64,000 bases of DNA from positions 79,536-143,535 of the forward strand of contig NZ_JACJSC010000012.1 in NCBI RefSeq assembly GCF_014697575.1. The letters are read 5' to 3'. The notes under the pieces were generated by a model that did not search any database, was not told where the DNA came from, and saw only the letters and a program-made list of their open reading frames with translations. Every line of letters starts with the position of its first letter. Within the stretch, counting starts at the first letter, position 1. This document shows positions 1-9,417 of this stretch, piece after piece. The position numbers and the translations under genes were made by a program. Source of the stretch: Planktothrix sp. FACHB-1365. GTDB taxonomy: Bacteria > Cyanobacteriota > Cyanobacteriia > Cyanobacteriales > Microcoleaceae.

Positions 1-2
1 AT

Positions 3-170
3 ATTCAAGGACGCATTTTTGAACCCTTCTTTACAACAAAACCTTGGGGAGAAGGGAGTGGTTTGGGATTAGATATTGTTCAAAAAATTATTGATAAACA
101 TCAAGGTCAGATTACCGTTCAAAGTCAACCCGGAAACACTATTTTTACGATCTCCTTACCTCGAACCTAA
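3..170 (+). CDS. Sensor histidine kinase, C-terminal end (partial)
   Basis: The first 56 codons of the window are the end of a gene that begins outside it. The peptide holds the end of a HATPase_c domain: an F-box-like [11 protein letters not shown] stretch, then the G2 glycine motif [11 protein letters not shown], then a short beta-rich tail ending FTISLP. This is the ATP-binding part of a histidine kinase. It lies 111 bp upstream of a lone receiver protein on the same strand, which suggests a phosphorelay partner. The sensor and dimerisation parts cannot be seen. Confidence 0.85.
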   Translation: MQGRIFEPFFTTKPWGEGSGLGLDIVQKIIDKHQGQITVQSQPGNTIFTISLPRT

Positions 171-281
171 ACCGAAATTTTGGGATGAGTTGTGTTTATG
201 TTAAAATGAGTAAAGTTTACTTTTAATTAGCCATCTTTATCAAAAAAATCAATTCAATTAAAATTTAAAAAGGAAAAGCCA

Positions 282-671
282 ATGGTAGAAAAAGCTATTA
301 TCTGTGTAGATGATGAACGGTTTGTGGTAGAAAGTCTCCTAGAACAACTCAAACGGAGATTTGGAAAGGAGTATATCTATGAAGGTGCAGAAAGTGCCCC
401 GGAAGCCTTAGATATTCTGGAAGATTTAAAACAGGAAGATATTGAAGTATTAATTATTGTTTCGGATTGGTTAATGCCTGAAATGCGAGGAGATGAATTT
501 CTGATTGAAGTCCATCGTCGTTTTCCCAAAATTATTACAGTGATGTTGACGGGACAAGCGGATGAAGCTGCGATTAAACGGGCTGAAAAATATGCTAATT
601 TATATCGTTGTCTTTATAAACCTTGGACAGAAGAAGAGTTAGCACAAACGATTGCATCTGCTTTAGGATAG
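282..671 (+). CDS. Single-domain response regulator (REC only)
   Basis: This 129-residue protein is a receiver domain with no output domain. The acidic pocket is D10-D11, the phospho-acceptor is D62 in VSDWLMP, the switch Thr is T90 in MLTGQAD and the conserved Lys is K113 in YKPW. The MLTGQAD/KPW style is that of RpfG/cyclase-linked receivers. A purine-rich ribosome site (AAAGGAAAAG) precedes the ATG. The domain is clearly paralogous to the N-terminal receiver of the next gene, so the two probably arose by duplication and may compete for the same kinase. Confidence 0.9.
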   Translation: MVEKAIICVDDERFVVESLLEQLKRRFGKEYIYEGAESAPEALDILEDLKQEDIEVLIIVSDWLMPEMRGDEFLIEVHRRFPKIITVMLTGQADEAAIKRAEKYANLYRCLYKPWTEEELAQTIASALG

Positions 672-729
672 TGATCAACATTTAGAGATTTTTATTGCTT
701 GAATTTCTTCCGATAATAACTTGAGAACA

Positions 730-2673
730 ATGGCTAAACAACTGGCAATTTTATGTGTAGATGATGAATCCGTTATCTTAGAAAGCCTTAAAGAACAACT
801 CAAACGGAATTTACCTCAACATTATGAATTAGAATCAGCAGAAAGTGGCGAAGAAGCCTTAGAAGTTATTGAAGGATTGCATGAGGAAGGCTTAGAAGTC
901 GCCTTAGTTATTTCTGACCAAATTATGCCCGGTTTACAAGGGGATGAGTTATTAATCCGAATTCATCAAAGTTATCCCCAAATGTTAAAAATTATGTTGA
1001 CTGGACAAGCAGACGCTCAATCTGTTGGCAATGTAGTCAACCAAGCAAGTTTGTATCGTTATATTAGCAAACCTTGGGATGAAACGGACTTAATTTTAAC
1101 AGTTCAAGAGGCATTAAGGCGCTATACTCAAGAACAACAACTGGTAGAACAAAATCAAAAATTACATGAATTAAATCGACAATTACAACAGTTAAATATT
1201 TCTCTGGAACAAAAAGTTTTAGAACGAACTACACAATTAGAACAGGCAAAACAGGCTGCTGAAGTGGCGAATCAAGCTAAAAGTACATTTTTAGCTAATA
1301 TGAGTCATGAATTGCGATCGCCTTTGAATGCGATTTTAGGCTTTGCTCAATTAATGAATCGAAGTACAACTCTTTCTGCTGAACACCAAGAACAAGTGAA
1401 GATTATTTTACAAAGTGGAGAACATTTATTAAGTTTAATTAACCAGCTTTTAGATTTAGCTAAAATTGAGGCAGGCAAAATCACCCTTAATGAGGCTAAT
1501 TTTGATCTATATCATCTCCTTCAAGATTTAGAAGATATGTTCTCTCTCAAGGCTAAAAATCAGAGTTTAAGCTTAACATTTAGCTGTTGTAAAGCTGTTC
1601 CTCAATATGTTTGTACTGATGAGATTAAACTTCGCCAAATTCTGATTAATTTACTCAATAATTCTCTTAAATTTACTCATCAAGGAGGCGTGCATCTAAC
1701 CGTTAATTGTAATAAAATTGATCCCTCAAACCTACAACTGATTTTTGCAGTTCAAGATACGGGAGTCGGCATTGATTCCGAAGAAATTGATCAGCTTTTT
1801 GAGGCTTTTACTCAAACTCAAAGGGGAAGAGAAGCTGATGAAGGAACGGGGTTAGGTTTATCGATTAGTCAAAAATTTGTACACCTGATGGGTGGGAAAA
1901 TCAAAGTTAATTCCCAAGTCGGAGTCGGTACAACCTTTACCTTTAATATTCACGCTAAATTTGTTGATGATATTTGTTTATTTAATCAAAATTCATCTCG
2001 AAAAATAGTGGGTTTAGCTCCTAATCAACCTGCCTATAAAATATTAATTGTTGACGATAAATTCTGTAATCGTAAATTATTAATGCAATTGCTGAAACCC
2101 TTGGGATTAGAATTAAAAGAAGCTTCAAATGGCAAAGAAGCTGTAGAAATTTGGGATGTGTGGGAACCCCATTTAATTTTAATGGATCTGATTATGCCCA
2201 TTTTGAATGGTTATGAAGCCACAAAACAAATTAAAAATACCTTAAAAGGAAATGCTACGGTGATTATTGCGATTACTGCTAGTGTTTTAGAAGAACAAAA
2301 AGCCTTGGTACTTTCAATGGGTTGTGACGATTTTGTGAGAAAACCCTTTCAAGAATCCCATATTTTTGAGATGATTGCAAAATATCTAGGTCTTGAATAT
2401 ATCTATGCGGAGGACACCCCCCTAAACTTTTTAAATCCCTCAAACTCTATACTTACTGTTGAAAGCTTGAAAGGGATGCCCTCTCAATGGATAGATGAAC
2501 TTTATCAAGCCAGCCTTGACTTAGATTATGAGTTAGTTTTAGATCTAATTCAAGAAATTCCGTTGGGACAAGCTGATCTGTCTCAAGCTTTAACCGATTT
2601 AGTTTCTAATTATAGAGTTGATCAAATTTTTAATCTTATTGAAAAAATAAAAATTCATGAATATTCGAGCTAA
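730..2673 (+). CDS. Hybrid histidine kinase (REC-HisKA-HATPase-REC)
   Basis: From the ATG at 730 (an in-frame TTG lies at 721) the protein has 647 residues. It has a receiver at 5-130 (phospho-acceptor D63), a coiled coil at about 131-185, HisKA with the phospho-His H193 in SHELRSPLN, and HATPase_c with N box [10 protein letters not shown]1 DTGVGI and G2 [10 protein letters not shown] second receiver spans about 437-555 (D486 in LMDLIMP). The last 90 residues are helical and resemble the tails of many cyanobacterial hybrid kinases. There is no membrane segment or sensor domain, so input probably comes through the first receiver. The next gene starts inside its 3' end. Confidence 0.9.
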   Translation: MAKQLAILCVDDESVILESLKEQLKRNLPQHYELESAESGEEALEVIEGLHEEGLEVALVISDQIMPGLQGDELLIRIHQSYPQMLKIMLTGQADAQSVGNVVNQASLYRYISKPWDETDLILTVQEALRRYTQEQQLVEQNQKLHELNRQLQQLNISLEQKVLERTTQLEQAKQAAEVANQAKSTFLANMSHELRSPLNAILGFAQLMNRSTTLSAEHQEQVKIILQSGEHLLSLINQLLDLAKIEAGKITLNEANFDLYHLLQDLEDMFSLKAKNQSLSLTFSCCKAVPQYVCTDEIKLRQILINLLNNSLKFTHQGGVHLTVNCNKIDPSNLQLIFAVQDTGVGIDSEEIDQLFEAFTQTQRGREADEGTGLGLSISQKFVHLMGGKIKVNSQVGVGTTFTFNIHAKFVDDICLFNQNSSRKIVGLAPNQPAYKILIVDDKFCNRKLLMQLLKPLGLELKEASNGKEAVEIWDVWEPHLILMDLIMPILNGYEATKQIKNTLKGNATVIIAITASVLEEQKALVLSMGCDDFVRKPFQESHIFEMIAKYLGLEYIYAEDTPLNFLNPSNSILTVESLKGMPSQWIDELYQASLDLDYELVLDLIQEIPLGQADLSQALTDLVSNYRVDQIFNLIEKIKIHEYSS

Positions 2674-4099
2674 TAAAAAACAACAACTCGGTGGTATTTT
2701 AATTATCGATGATAAACTTGAGAATTTAAAAGTTTTATCAGAAATTCTTAAGCAACAAGGGTATAAAGTTCGTCAAGCTATCAATGGAATATCCGCTTTA
2801 AGGGCCATACAATCATCCCCCCCTGATTTAATTTTATTAGATATAAAAATGCCGGAAATGGATGGCTATGAAGTTTGCCAAAAACTGAAACAAGATTCTC
2901 AAACTCAGGAAATTCCAATTATTTTTATTAGTGCTTTAAATGAAGTTTGGGATAAGGTAAGAGCGTTTCAATTAGGAGGGGTTGATTATATTAATAAACC
3001 CTTTCAAGTGGAAGAAGTTATTGCCCGAATTGAAACCCAGTTTATTATTCAAAGACAAAAAAAACAATTACAAGCAGAAATAGAATATCGTCAAGCCCAA
3101 GAAGAACGGTTAAAAGAGGAAATTCAACACCGTCTTGCCAAAGAAAAGCAATTACAAGAAGAAATTCAACGACGTAAAGAAACAGAAGAAATTTTATATC
3201 AATCTCGTGCTTTAATTCAAAGTGTTTTAAATACGTCAATGGATGGAATTGCTGCGTTTCAATCTATCCGAAACACAATGACCGGAAAAATTATGGATTT
3301 CCGTTGTTTAGTTGTGAATCCAATCATTGGCCAAATTTTGAAGCAAGATCGCTCTAAGTTAATGGGTAAAATTATTTTAAAAAGATTATTGAAAAAAATA
3401 GATTCCACCTTATTTGAAAAGTTTGTTAATTTAGTAGAAACGGGAACTCCTTTAATTGATGATATTTTTTATCACAGTGACGATACTCAAGGTTGGTATC
3501 ATTTTATTGCTGTCAGGTTAGGGGACGGATTTTCCATCGCCATTCGAGATATTACAGACCGTAAAAAGATAGAGCTTGATTTATCTCGTTGGGCTAAATT
3601 AGATGGGTTAACACAAATTGCTAACCGTCATTATTTTGAGGAATTTTTAAATATAGAATGGCAGAGACATCTACAGGAACAAAAACCAATTTCCTTAATT
3701 TTATGTGATGTAGATTATTTTAAAGCTTATAATGATACCTATGGTCATTTAGAAGGAGATGACTGTTTAAAAAAAGTAGCTCAAGCAATTGATCAAGTGA
3801 TTCAACATCCCGGAAATTTACTAGCTCGTTATGGCGGTGAAGAATTTGTTATTATTCTAACCCAGACGAATCTATTAGAAGCAGGACAAATTGCTACAGA
3901 TATTCAAACTTCTATTCGGATTCTCAATATTCCCCACTCCCAATCTCAAGTGAGTGAGTTACTTACGCTAAGTTTCGGCATATCGAGTTTAATTCCAACG
4001 CCAGAAAACTCAACTTTTATATTAATTAAATCTGCTGATCAAGCCTTATATCAAGCTAAACAACAAGGGAGAAATTGCATTGTTACTCAAGTAGATTAA
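2657..4099 (+). CDS. Response regulator diguanylate cyclase (REC-coiled coil-PAS-like-GGDEF)
   Basis: This 480-residue protein starts inside the last codons of the hybrid kinase (17-nt overlap), so the two are likely translationally coupled. Receiver at 13-128: D18-D19, phospho-acceptor D62 in [12 protein letters not shown]114. A charged coiled coil covers about 130-180, a PAS-like segment about 183-300, and a GGDEF domain from 312. The active-site loop is GGEEF at 393-397, an active variant. The position of the RxxD inhibitory site reads HPGN, so product inhibition at that site is unlikely. Expected activity is cyclic di-GMP synthesis controlled by phosphorylation from the upstream kinase. 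Confidence 0.9.
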   Translation: MNIRANKKQQLGGILIIDDKLENLKVLSEILKQQGYKVRQAINGISALRAIQSSPPDLILLDIKMPEMDGYEVCQKLKQDSQTQEIPIIFISALNEVWDKVRAFQLGGVDYINKPFQVEEVIARIETQFIIQRQKKQLQAEIEYRQAQEERLKEEIQHRLAKEKQLQEEIQRRKETEEILYQSRALIQSVLNTSMDGIAAFQSIRNTMTGKIMDFRCLVVNPIIGQILKQDRSKLMGKIILKRLLKKIDSTLFEKFVNLVETGTPLIDDIFYHSDDTQGWYHFIAVRLGDGFSIAIRDITDRKKIELDLSRWAKLDGLTQIANRHYFEEFLNIEWQRHLQEQKPISLILCDVDYFKAYNDTYGHLEGDDCLKKVAQAIDQVIQHPGNLLARYGGEEFVIILTQTNLLEAGQIATDIQTSIRILNIPHSQSQVSELLTLSFGISSLIPTPENSTFILIKSADQALYQAKQQGRNCIVTQVD

Positions 4100-5108
4100 A
4101 GGAGTTAATCATCTGCATTCCGGCGGTGGTAAATCGTTGAAATGCGAGATTTGCTTGTTCTGTATAATCCACAATACCGGGAATAACAACAGGAGAGGTA
4201 CAATCTTCTAATAAATAAACATTGTGAGCTAAATTAGAATTTTTGGCTTGAATTTCGGTTAATAAATTGTCAATTGTCCAAGCAACACAATGGCTTTTCG
4301 CTTGACCCGCAATCAGAATTCGATCAAAGTTTAAAATCTGTTCTATTAATTGTTTATTTTTTTGAGCAATGGTTTCTCCGTGCATATTTTCTAAAACTTC
4401 CGGTTGCAAAACCGAATAATTTTCTGTTAAGGGATGGTTTCCTTTAATCTCAAATTGAACCTGAGAACATCGGGAAATCGTATGAAAAAATAACGCTTCT
4501 TCAACGGCTGAAACCAACCCATGACCGATCCCTCCTAACATTGAATGATAGGGCCATACTGTTAAGGGATATTGACCTTTTTTTGCTAAGGTTTGGGCAT
4601 AATGTAAGGCGTATTGTTCTAGGCTGTTTTCATCTGCACCTAAAATTCTATGGGTAACTTTTGGATTCATTTTCCAGATACGATTTTGAATATCCTCAAC
4701 GGAAATTAAGGTTGCAGAGGTGGGATGTTCACCTTGTTGATTAATCCAAAAAATGGGATGAAAAATTTGGAAGGTGGTATGGGTATCTAAGGTAGCAATA
4801 ATATGGCTAATTTTGTTTAAGTTTCGATAAATAAATTCACACAATCTAATATTGTCTTCTACTGCACCATTCCCCGATGCACCTCCTACAAATAACTCAA
4901 ATTCAGGAATACAAAACGTATTTTGAACATCTATTAAAATTAAACAGGTTTTAAGTTGATCCTGACTGGCTGGTTGAATCTTATACTGTTTTGCCCATTG
5001 TTCGGCTTCCTGGGCTCGAATTTGATACCGAACACGCCAAACTTCTCCCACACGCTGGGGATTAAAATGGGGAGGAATGGGGAGAGAATCTATTTTTTCT
5101 GTGATCAT
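4083..5108 (-). CDS. Isochorismatase-superfamily cysteine hydrolase
   Basis: The 341-residue protein has the isochorismatase/nicotinamidase fold. The catalytic Asp is in LILIDVQNTF (about residue 60) and the catalytic Cys in AGQAKSHCVAW (about 275), followed by a VYLLEDCTSPV strand typical of the family. It is longer than nicotinamidases (about 200 residues) because of an N-terminal extension and an insertion before the Cys, matching a larger COG1335-type cysteine hydrolase group. The substrate cannot be deduced. Its 3' end overlaps the convergent diguanylate cyclase gene by 17 bp, and its start is divergent from cobK with almost no spacer. Confidence 0.75.
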   Translation of the reverse strand: MITEKIDSLPIPPHFNPQRVGEVWRVRYQIRAQEAEQWAKQYKIQPASQDQLKTCLILIDVQNTFCIPEFELFVGGASGNGAVEDNIRLCEFIYRNLNKISHIIATLDTHTTFQIFHPIFWINQQGEHPTSATLISVEDIQNRIWKMNPKVTHRILGADENSLEQYALHYAQTLAKKGQYPLTVWPYHSMLGGIGHGLVSAVEEALFFHTISRCSQVQFEIKGNHPLTENYSVLQPEVLENMHGETIAQKNKQLIEQILNFDRILIAGQAKSHCVAWTIDNLLTEIQAKNSNLAHNVYLLEDCTSPVVIPGIVDYTEQANLAFQRFTTAGMQMINSFNLLE

Positions 5109-5156
5109 TTTTTTATGATAAAATTAGAGTTAAAGATCAGAATTCAAGCTAGTTTT

Positions 5157-5924
5157 ATGCTGAAATCCATTGATCGAGTGTGGTTAATTGGAGGAACTCA
5201 GGAAAGTGCAAGATTGGCTCAGGCGATCGCCCAATGCCAAATCTATTGTATTATTAGTGTAACGACAGAATCAGCAAAATGTCTCTACCCCGAATCAGAA
5301 TTTTTAACGATTTGGGTGGGAAAATTAGAGCCAAACCAAATTAACTTATTTTTAACAAATTATAAGATTAATCGCATTTTAGATGCTTCCCATCCCTATG
5401 CTGTAGAAATTTCTCAATTAGCAATTGCTATTAGCCAAACCCATCAAATTCCCTATTTACGGTATGAACGTCCAGCTATAAAGTCTGAAAATTCAAATCA
5501 TCTTTTGTATTTAGACCGTTTTGAAACTTTATTAACCGGGGATTATTTAAAAGGAAAACGAGTTTTACTAACCTTGGGATATCGCAGTTTATTCCAATTT
5601 GCCCAATGGCAAGAGCAAGCCGTCTTATTTGCTCGAATTTTACCGTCTCTTATGGCTTTGGATGCCGCTTTAAAAGCCGGATTTACCCCCGATCGGATTA
5701 TAGCAATTCGTCCCCCCCTGTGTTTAGAATTAGAACGGGCATTATGGCACCATTGGAAAATTTCTCTGGTCGTCACAAAAGCTTCTGGATCGGCAGGAGG
5801 CGAAGACCTAAAAATTAATTTAGCTCACCAATTAAATATTCCTTTAATTATTATTGCCCGACCCCAGATTGATTATCCTCAAATGACTCACTCTTTTAAG
5901 ACTGCCGTTGAATTTTGTCAATAG
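5157..5924 (+). CDS. cobK: Precorrin-6A reductase CobK/CbiJ
   Basis: Starting at the ATG at 5157 the protein is 255 residues, the normal size for this NADPH-dependent reductase of the corrin ring in cobalamin synthesis. Seen motifs: the N-terminal nucleotide strand WLIGGTQESARLA, DASHPYA at about 80, TLGYRSL, and the C-terminal KASGSAGGEDLKI that is characteristic of CobK/CbiJ. An in-frame ATG at 5115 would add 14 residues, and neither start has a strong Shine-Dalgarno. No other cobalamin genes are in the window, which is usual for cyanobacteria, where the pathway is scattered. Confidence 0.85.
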   Translation: MLKSIDRVWLIGGTQESARLAQAIAQCQIYCIISVTTESAKCLYPESEFLTIWVGKLEPNQINLFLTNYKINRILDASHPYAVEISQLAIAISQTHQIPYLRYERPAIKSENSNHLLYLDRFETLLTGDYLKGKRVLLTLGYRSLFQFAQWQEQAVLFARILPSLMALDAALKAGFTPDRIIAIRPPLCLELERALWHHWKISLVVTKASGSAGGEDLKINLAHQLNIPLIIIARPQIDYPQMTHSFKTAVEFCQ

Positions 5925-6044
5925 GGAACCGGGGAATGGAGGTCGGGAAAAGTCAACCCCCAAAAAATCTCTGAGATCGTTGCTGCGGTGATCCCCCTTT
6001 CCGATAAGATGGTATACGCGGCATCCAAAAAGGAAAAATAGGAT

Positions 6045-6281
6045 ATGAGTACAACTGACGAAAGAGTAAAAAGAATTATTGCAGAACAATTAGATGTTGA
6101 GGAAGAGAAAATTATTCCTTCGGCGACTTTCGCCGAAGATTTAGGCGCGGATTCCTTGGATACAGTAGAACTGGTCATGGCATTGGAAGAAGAATTTGAG
6201 ACCGAAATTCCCGATGAAGATGCTGAAAAAATTAAGACCGTTCAAGACGCTATAAACTACATCAAGGCCAAGGAGGAGTAA
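6045..6281 (+). CDS. acpP: Acyl carrier protein
   Basis: This acidic 78-residue protein is a type II fatty-acid synthase acyl carrier. The phosphopantetheine attachment Ser is S37 in the canonical [18 protein letters not shown] motif, and the helix IV region TVQDAINYI is intact. A purine-rich AAGGAAAAATAGG precedes the ATG. It sits 231 bp upstream of fabF on the same strand, the standard bacterial acpP-fabF order. Confidence 0.98.
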   Translation: MSTTDERVKRIIAEQLDVEEEKIIPSATFAEDLGADSLDTVELVMALEEEFETEIPDEDAEKIKTVQDAINYIKAKEE

Positions 6282-6512
6282 ATTCCATCGACCACCAAGC
6301 CAAAGCATCGGCTTAATCTGCAATTGAAGTAAAATCAACAGAATAAGCGAAGGATTAGCCTTCCACCAGTCTCACGGAAATTTTGCTGCGTTCGACTGTC
6401 TGGATTAGGCAATCCCAACCCCTCTTAATTAAACTACTGTTATAATGTTAGTTTTGCTTCTCACGCTTTGTTCTGCATTTTAGGTGATTAAATTCTTGAA
6501 TCGACGAAAATC

Positions 6513-7766
6513 ATGACTACGATGAATGTTAAGCGCGTTGTTGTAACAGGTTTAGGGGCAATTACTCCGCTCGGAAATACCCTAGCTGACTATTGGGAAG
6601 GGTTAATGAGCGGACGGAATGGGATCGGCCCCATCACCTTATTTGATGCGTCAAAGCATGATTGTCGCATAGCGGGGGAAGTCAAAAAATTTGACCCCTG
6701 TGATTATATTTCGCGCAAAGAAGCTAAACGGATGGATCGCTTCGCCCAATTTGCGGTGGCGGCTAGTCAACAAGCCATCGCAGATGCGGGCTTCGTCATT
6801 AATGACCTAAATGCAGAACAGGTGGGTGTCATTATTGGAACAGGTATTGGCGGACTCAAGGTACTCGAAGATCAGCAAGAGATCTATTTAAATCGTGGCC
6901 CAGATCGCTGTAGTCCTTTTATGATCCCGATGATGATTGCCAACATGGCGGCGGGACTCACAGCCATTCATACGGGAGCTAAAGGGCCAAATTCCTGTTC
7001 TGTAACCGCTTGTGCGGCGGGTTCAAATTCCGTCGGGGATGCCTTTCGTTTAATTCAACGGGGCTATGCTCAAGCGATGATTTGTGGGGGAACCGAAGCG
7101 GCGGTGACTCCTTTATCCGTGGCTGGATTTGCGGCGGCACGGGCACTATCAACCCGCAACCATGAACCCCTCAAAGCTTGTCGTCCTTTTGACAAAGATC
7201 GAGATGGCTTTGTCATGGGAGAAGGCGCCGGAATTCTACTGTTAGAAGAATTAGACTGTGCCTTAAGTCGTGGCGCTCGCATTTATGCGGAATTAGTCGG
7301 TTATGGCATGACCTGTGATGCCTACCACATGACCTCCCCCGTTCCCGGTGGAGCCGGGGCAGCTAGAGCGATTTCCTTGGCGATGAAGGATGCTGGATTA
7401 ACCCCTGACCAAATTAGTTATATTAATGCTCATGGAACCAGTACCTCTGCTAACGACACCACAGAAACGGCAGCGATTAAAACGGTATTAGGTGAAAGTG
7501 CTTATCAGGTGGTGGTTAGTTCCACAAAGTCAATGACGGGTCATTTATTAGGGGGTTCTGGAGGCATTGAAGCGGTGGCAACGGCAATGGCCATTGCTGA
7601 GGATCGGGTTCCTCCAACGATTAATTTAGATAACCCTGACCCAGAGTGTGATTTAGATTATGTTCCTCATACCAGTCGCGCTCACACCGTTAATGTCGCC
7701 TTATCGAATTCCTTTGGGTTTGGAGGTCATAATGTGACGTTAGCGTTTAAAAAATTTCAACCCTAA
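6513..7766 (+). CDS. fabF: 3-oxoacyl-[acyl-carrier-protein] synthase II
   Basis: This 417-residue KAS II condensing enzyme elongates acyl-ACP with malonyl-ACP. The catalytic Cys is C167 in SVTACAAGSNS, and the two active-site His residues are in INAHGTST and SMTGHLLGGSGG. The C-terminal NSFGFGGHN glycine-rich signature is intact. The N terminus MTTMNVKRVVVTGLG has two possible ATGs, at 6513 and 6522. It is functionally paired with acpP upstream. The 231-bp spacer between them may hold its own promoter, but no clear motif was identified. Confidence 0.97.
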   Translation: MTTMNVKRVVVTGLGAITPLGNTLADYWEGLMSGRNGIGPITLFDASKHDCRIAGEVKKFDPCDYISRKEAKRMDRFAQFAVAASQQAIADAGFVINDLNAEQVGVIIGTGIGGLKVLEDQQEIYLNRGPDRCSPFMIPMMIANMAAGLTAIHTGAKGPNSCSVTACAAGSNSVGDAFRLIQRGYAQAMICGGTEAAVTPLSVAGFAAARALSTRNHEPLKACRPFDKDRDGFVMGEGAGILLLEELDCALSRGARIYAELVGYGMTCDAYHMTSPVPGGAGAARAISLAMKDAGLTPDQISYINAHGTSTSANDTTETAAIKTVLGESAYQVVVSSTKSMTGHLLGGSGGIEAVATAMAIAEDRVPPTINLDNPDPECDLDYVPHTSRAHTVNVALSNSFGFGGHNVTLAFKKFQP

Positions 7767-7829
7767 CTCTGTAGAGACGTGCCTATTTATGCCGTAAGGC
7801 TATTGGCGCGTCTATAATATTAGGAAAAT

Positions 7830-7861
7830 AGCCACTTTATCAACTTGTTGATAAAGTGGCT
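7830..7861. terminator. Perfect 15-bp hairpin downstream of fabF
   Basis: AGCCACTTTATCAAC is followed by TT and its exact reverse complement, giving a perfect 32-nt inverted repeat about 64 bp after the fabF stop. It lacks a downstream T-run on the plus strand (GTTGCAG follows) but has ATTTTCC on the minus side. It may stop fabF transcription or protect the mRNA 3' end. Just upstream (7771-7815) lies a decayed copy of the TAGAGACGTGCC palindrome that also occurs near 9350 and 49130. Confidence 0.6.
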
Positions 7862-7963
7862 GTTGCAGTTATAAGCTGTTCTGTACTCGCGTAACAGGGT
7901 AGGATAGAAATATAAAGAAAATTTAATAATTGTTGTCTTTGTAGTCAACTTAGAGAGGTATCC

Positions 7964-9142
7964 TTGAGTCATCATCTCGACGCCATTGCTCCCCATGGTG
8001 GACATTTAATTAACCGAATTGCCACTCCTGACCAACGGCAGGAGTTTTTGGACAAAGGGGAACATTTACCCAGAGTCCAGTTGGATGAGCGCTCGCTCTC
8101 TGATTTAGAATTAATTGCTATTGGTGGTTTTAGTCCCCTCACCGGGTTTATGGAACAGGCGGACTATAAAACCGTCGTCAACCAAATGCACTTGAGTAAT
8201 GGTTTGCCTTGGTCAATTCCCATTACTCTATCGGTTTCTGAAGAGGTAGCCTCAACCCTGACTGAAGGGGGTTTAGTTCGTTTAGATGCCCCGACGGGGG
8301 AATTTGTGGGTGTTTTGGAACTCACCCAAAAATATACCTATGATAAGGAAACCGAAGCTCTCAACGTTTATCGCACCACAGACGAAAAACATCCAGGGGT
8401 GAAAGTTGTTTATGATCAAGGGGGCGTTAATCTCGCTGGCCCAGTATGGTTATTAGAACGTCAACCCCATCCCTACTTCCCGAACTATCAAATTGACCCC
8501 GCAGACTCACGGGCAATGTTTCGAGAAAAAGGATGGAAAACCATTGTGGGATTTCAAACTCGAAACCCTATCCATCGGGCCCATGAATATATTCAAAAAT
8601 GTGCCTTAGAAACCGTTGATGGATTATTTTTGCATCCTTTAGTGGGAGCTACCAAATCCGATGATATTCCGGCAGATGTACGGATGCGGTGTTATGAAAT
8701 TTTGATTGACCATTACTATCCAAAACAACGGGTTATTTTAGCAATTAATCCCGCCGCTATGCGCTATGCAGGCCCCCGTGAAGCGATTTTCCATGCCCTA
8801 GTGCGGAAAAATTATGGCTGTACTCACTTTATTGTGGGTCGAGATCATGCCGGGGTTGGGGATTATTATGGAACTTACGATGCTCAATATATTTTCGATG
8901 AGTTTGAACCTGGGGAATTAGGTATTACTCCGATGATGTTTGAACACGCTTTTTATTGTACTGTGACTGAAGGGATGGCTACCAGCAAAACCAGTCCCAG
9001 TACCCCAGAACAGCGCATTCATTTATCAGGAACTAAGGTGCGAGAATTACTGCGTCGTGGTGAACTTCCACCCCCGCAATTTTCTCGCCCTGAAGTTGCC
9101 AATGAACTGATTAAAGCAATGAAGGTGGCAACGGAAGCATAA
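7964..9142 (+). CDS. sat: Sulfate adenylyltransferase (ATP sulfurylase)
   Basis: This 392-residue enzyme makes adenosine 5'-phosphosulfate from ATP and sulfate, the first step of sulfate assimilation. The nucleotide-binding [11 protein letters not shown] motif, the [13 protein letters not shown] motif and the C-terminal [16 protein letters not shown] segment are intact, and the length matches the homo-oligomeric bacterial/cyanobacterial type. The start is TTG at 7964: it follows AGAGAGG with normal spacing, gives the conserved N terminus [14 protein letters not shown], and no ATG lies near it. It is monocistronic. Confidence 0.95.
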   Translation: MSHHLDAIAPHGGHLINRIATPDQRQEFLDKGEHLPRVQLDERSLSDLELIAIGGFSPLTGFMEQADYKTVVNQMHLSNGLPWSIPITLSVSEEVASTLTEGGLVRLDAPTGEFVGVLELTQKYTYDKETEALNVYRTTDEKHPGVKVVYDQGGVNLAGPVWLLERQPHPYFPNYQIDPADSRAMFREKGWKTIVGFQTRNPIHRAHEYIQKCALETVDGLFLHPLVGATKSDDIPADVRMRCYEILIDHYYPKQRVILAINPAAMRYAGPREAIFHALVRKNYGCTHFIVGRDHAGVGDYYGTYDAQYIFDEFEPGELGITPMMFEHAFYCTVTEGMATSKTSPSTPEQRIHLSGTKVRELLRRGELPPPQFSRPEVANELIKAMKVATEA

Positions 9143-9144
9143 TA

Positions 9145-9178
9145 ATCAGTTATCAGTTATCAGTTATCAGTTATCAGT
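9145..9178 (+). repeat. Heptameric tandem repeat (ATCAGTT)n
   Basis: About four and a half copies of ATCAGTT lie directly after the sat stop codon. The same heptamer recurs at 9330-9412 and at 29551-29598. This is the short tandemly repeated (STRR-type) sequence class known from filamentous cyanobacteria. Confidence 0.85.
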
Positions 9179-9329
9179 GGAAGAGTTAAGGGTTGATGGT
9201 TAAATAGTTATTAATTAACAACGATTAACCCAAACTCTAAAACCAAAGACTTTATGAGCAGGTTGATCAAGATTTTAGGGAATTAATAAAGTTTTTCTTG
9301 ATCTTGCTCCTAGTTACGAAAACAACTGA

Positions 9330-9412
9330 TAACTGGCACAAACGTGCCATGGCACGTCTCTACTGATAACTGATTACTGATAACTGATTACTGATAACTG
9401 ATTACTGATTTT
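9330..9412 (+). repeat. Interrupted heptameric/tetradecameric repeat with CGTGCCATGGCACG palindrome
   Basis: Copies of ACTGATAACTGATT alternate up to the start of the caspase-like gene. They are interrupted by the palindrome CGTGCCATGGCACG plus TCTCTAC, the half-element also seen at 49122-49153. The repeat occupies the place where the ribosome-binding region of the next gene should be. Confidence 0.8.
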
Positions 9413-9417
9413 TGGTA

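Noticed and set aside
4956..5156. Extended N terminus of CobK
   Set aside because: It lies opposite the start of the isochorismatase gene and has no CobK similarity; the nucleotide-binding strand begins after 5157.
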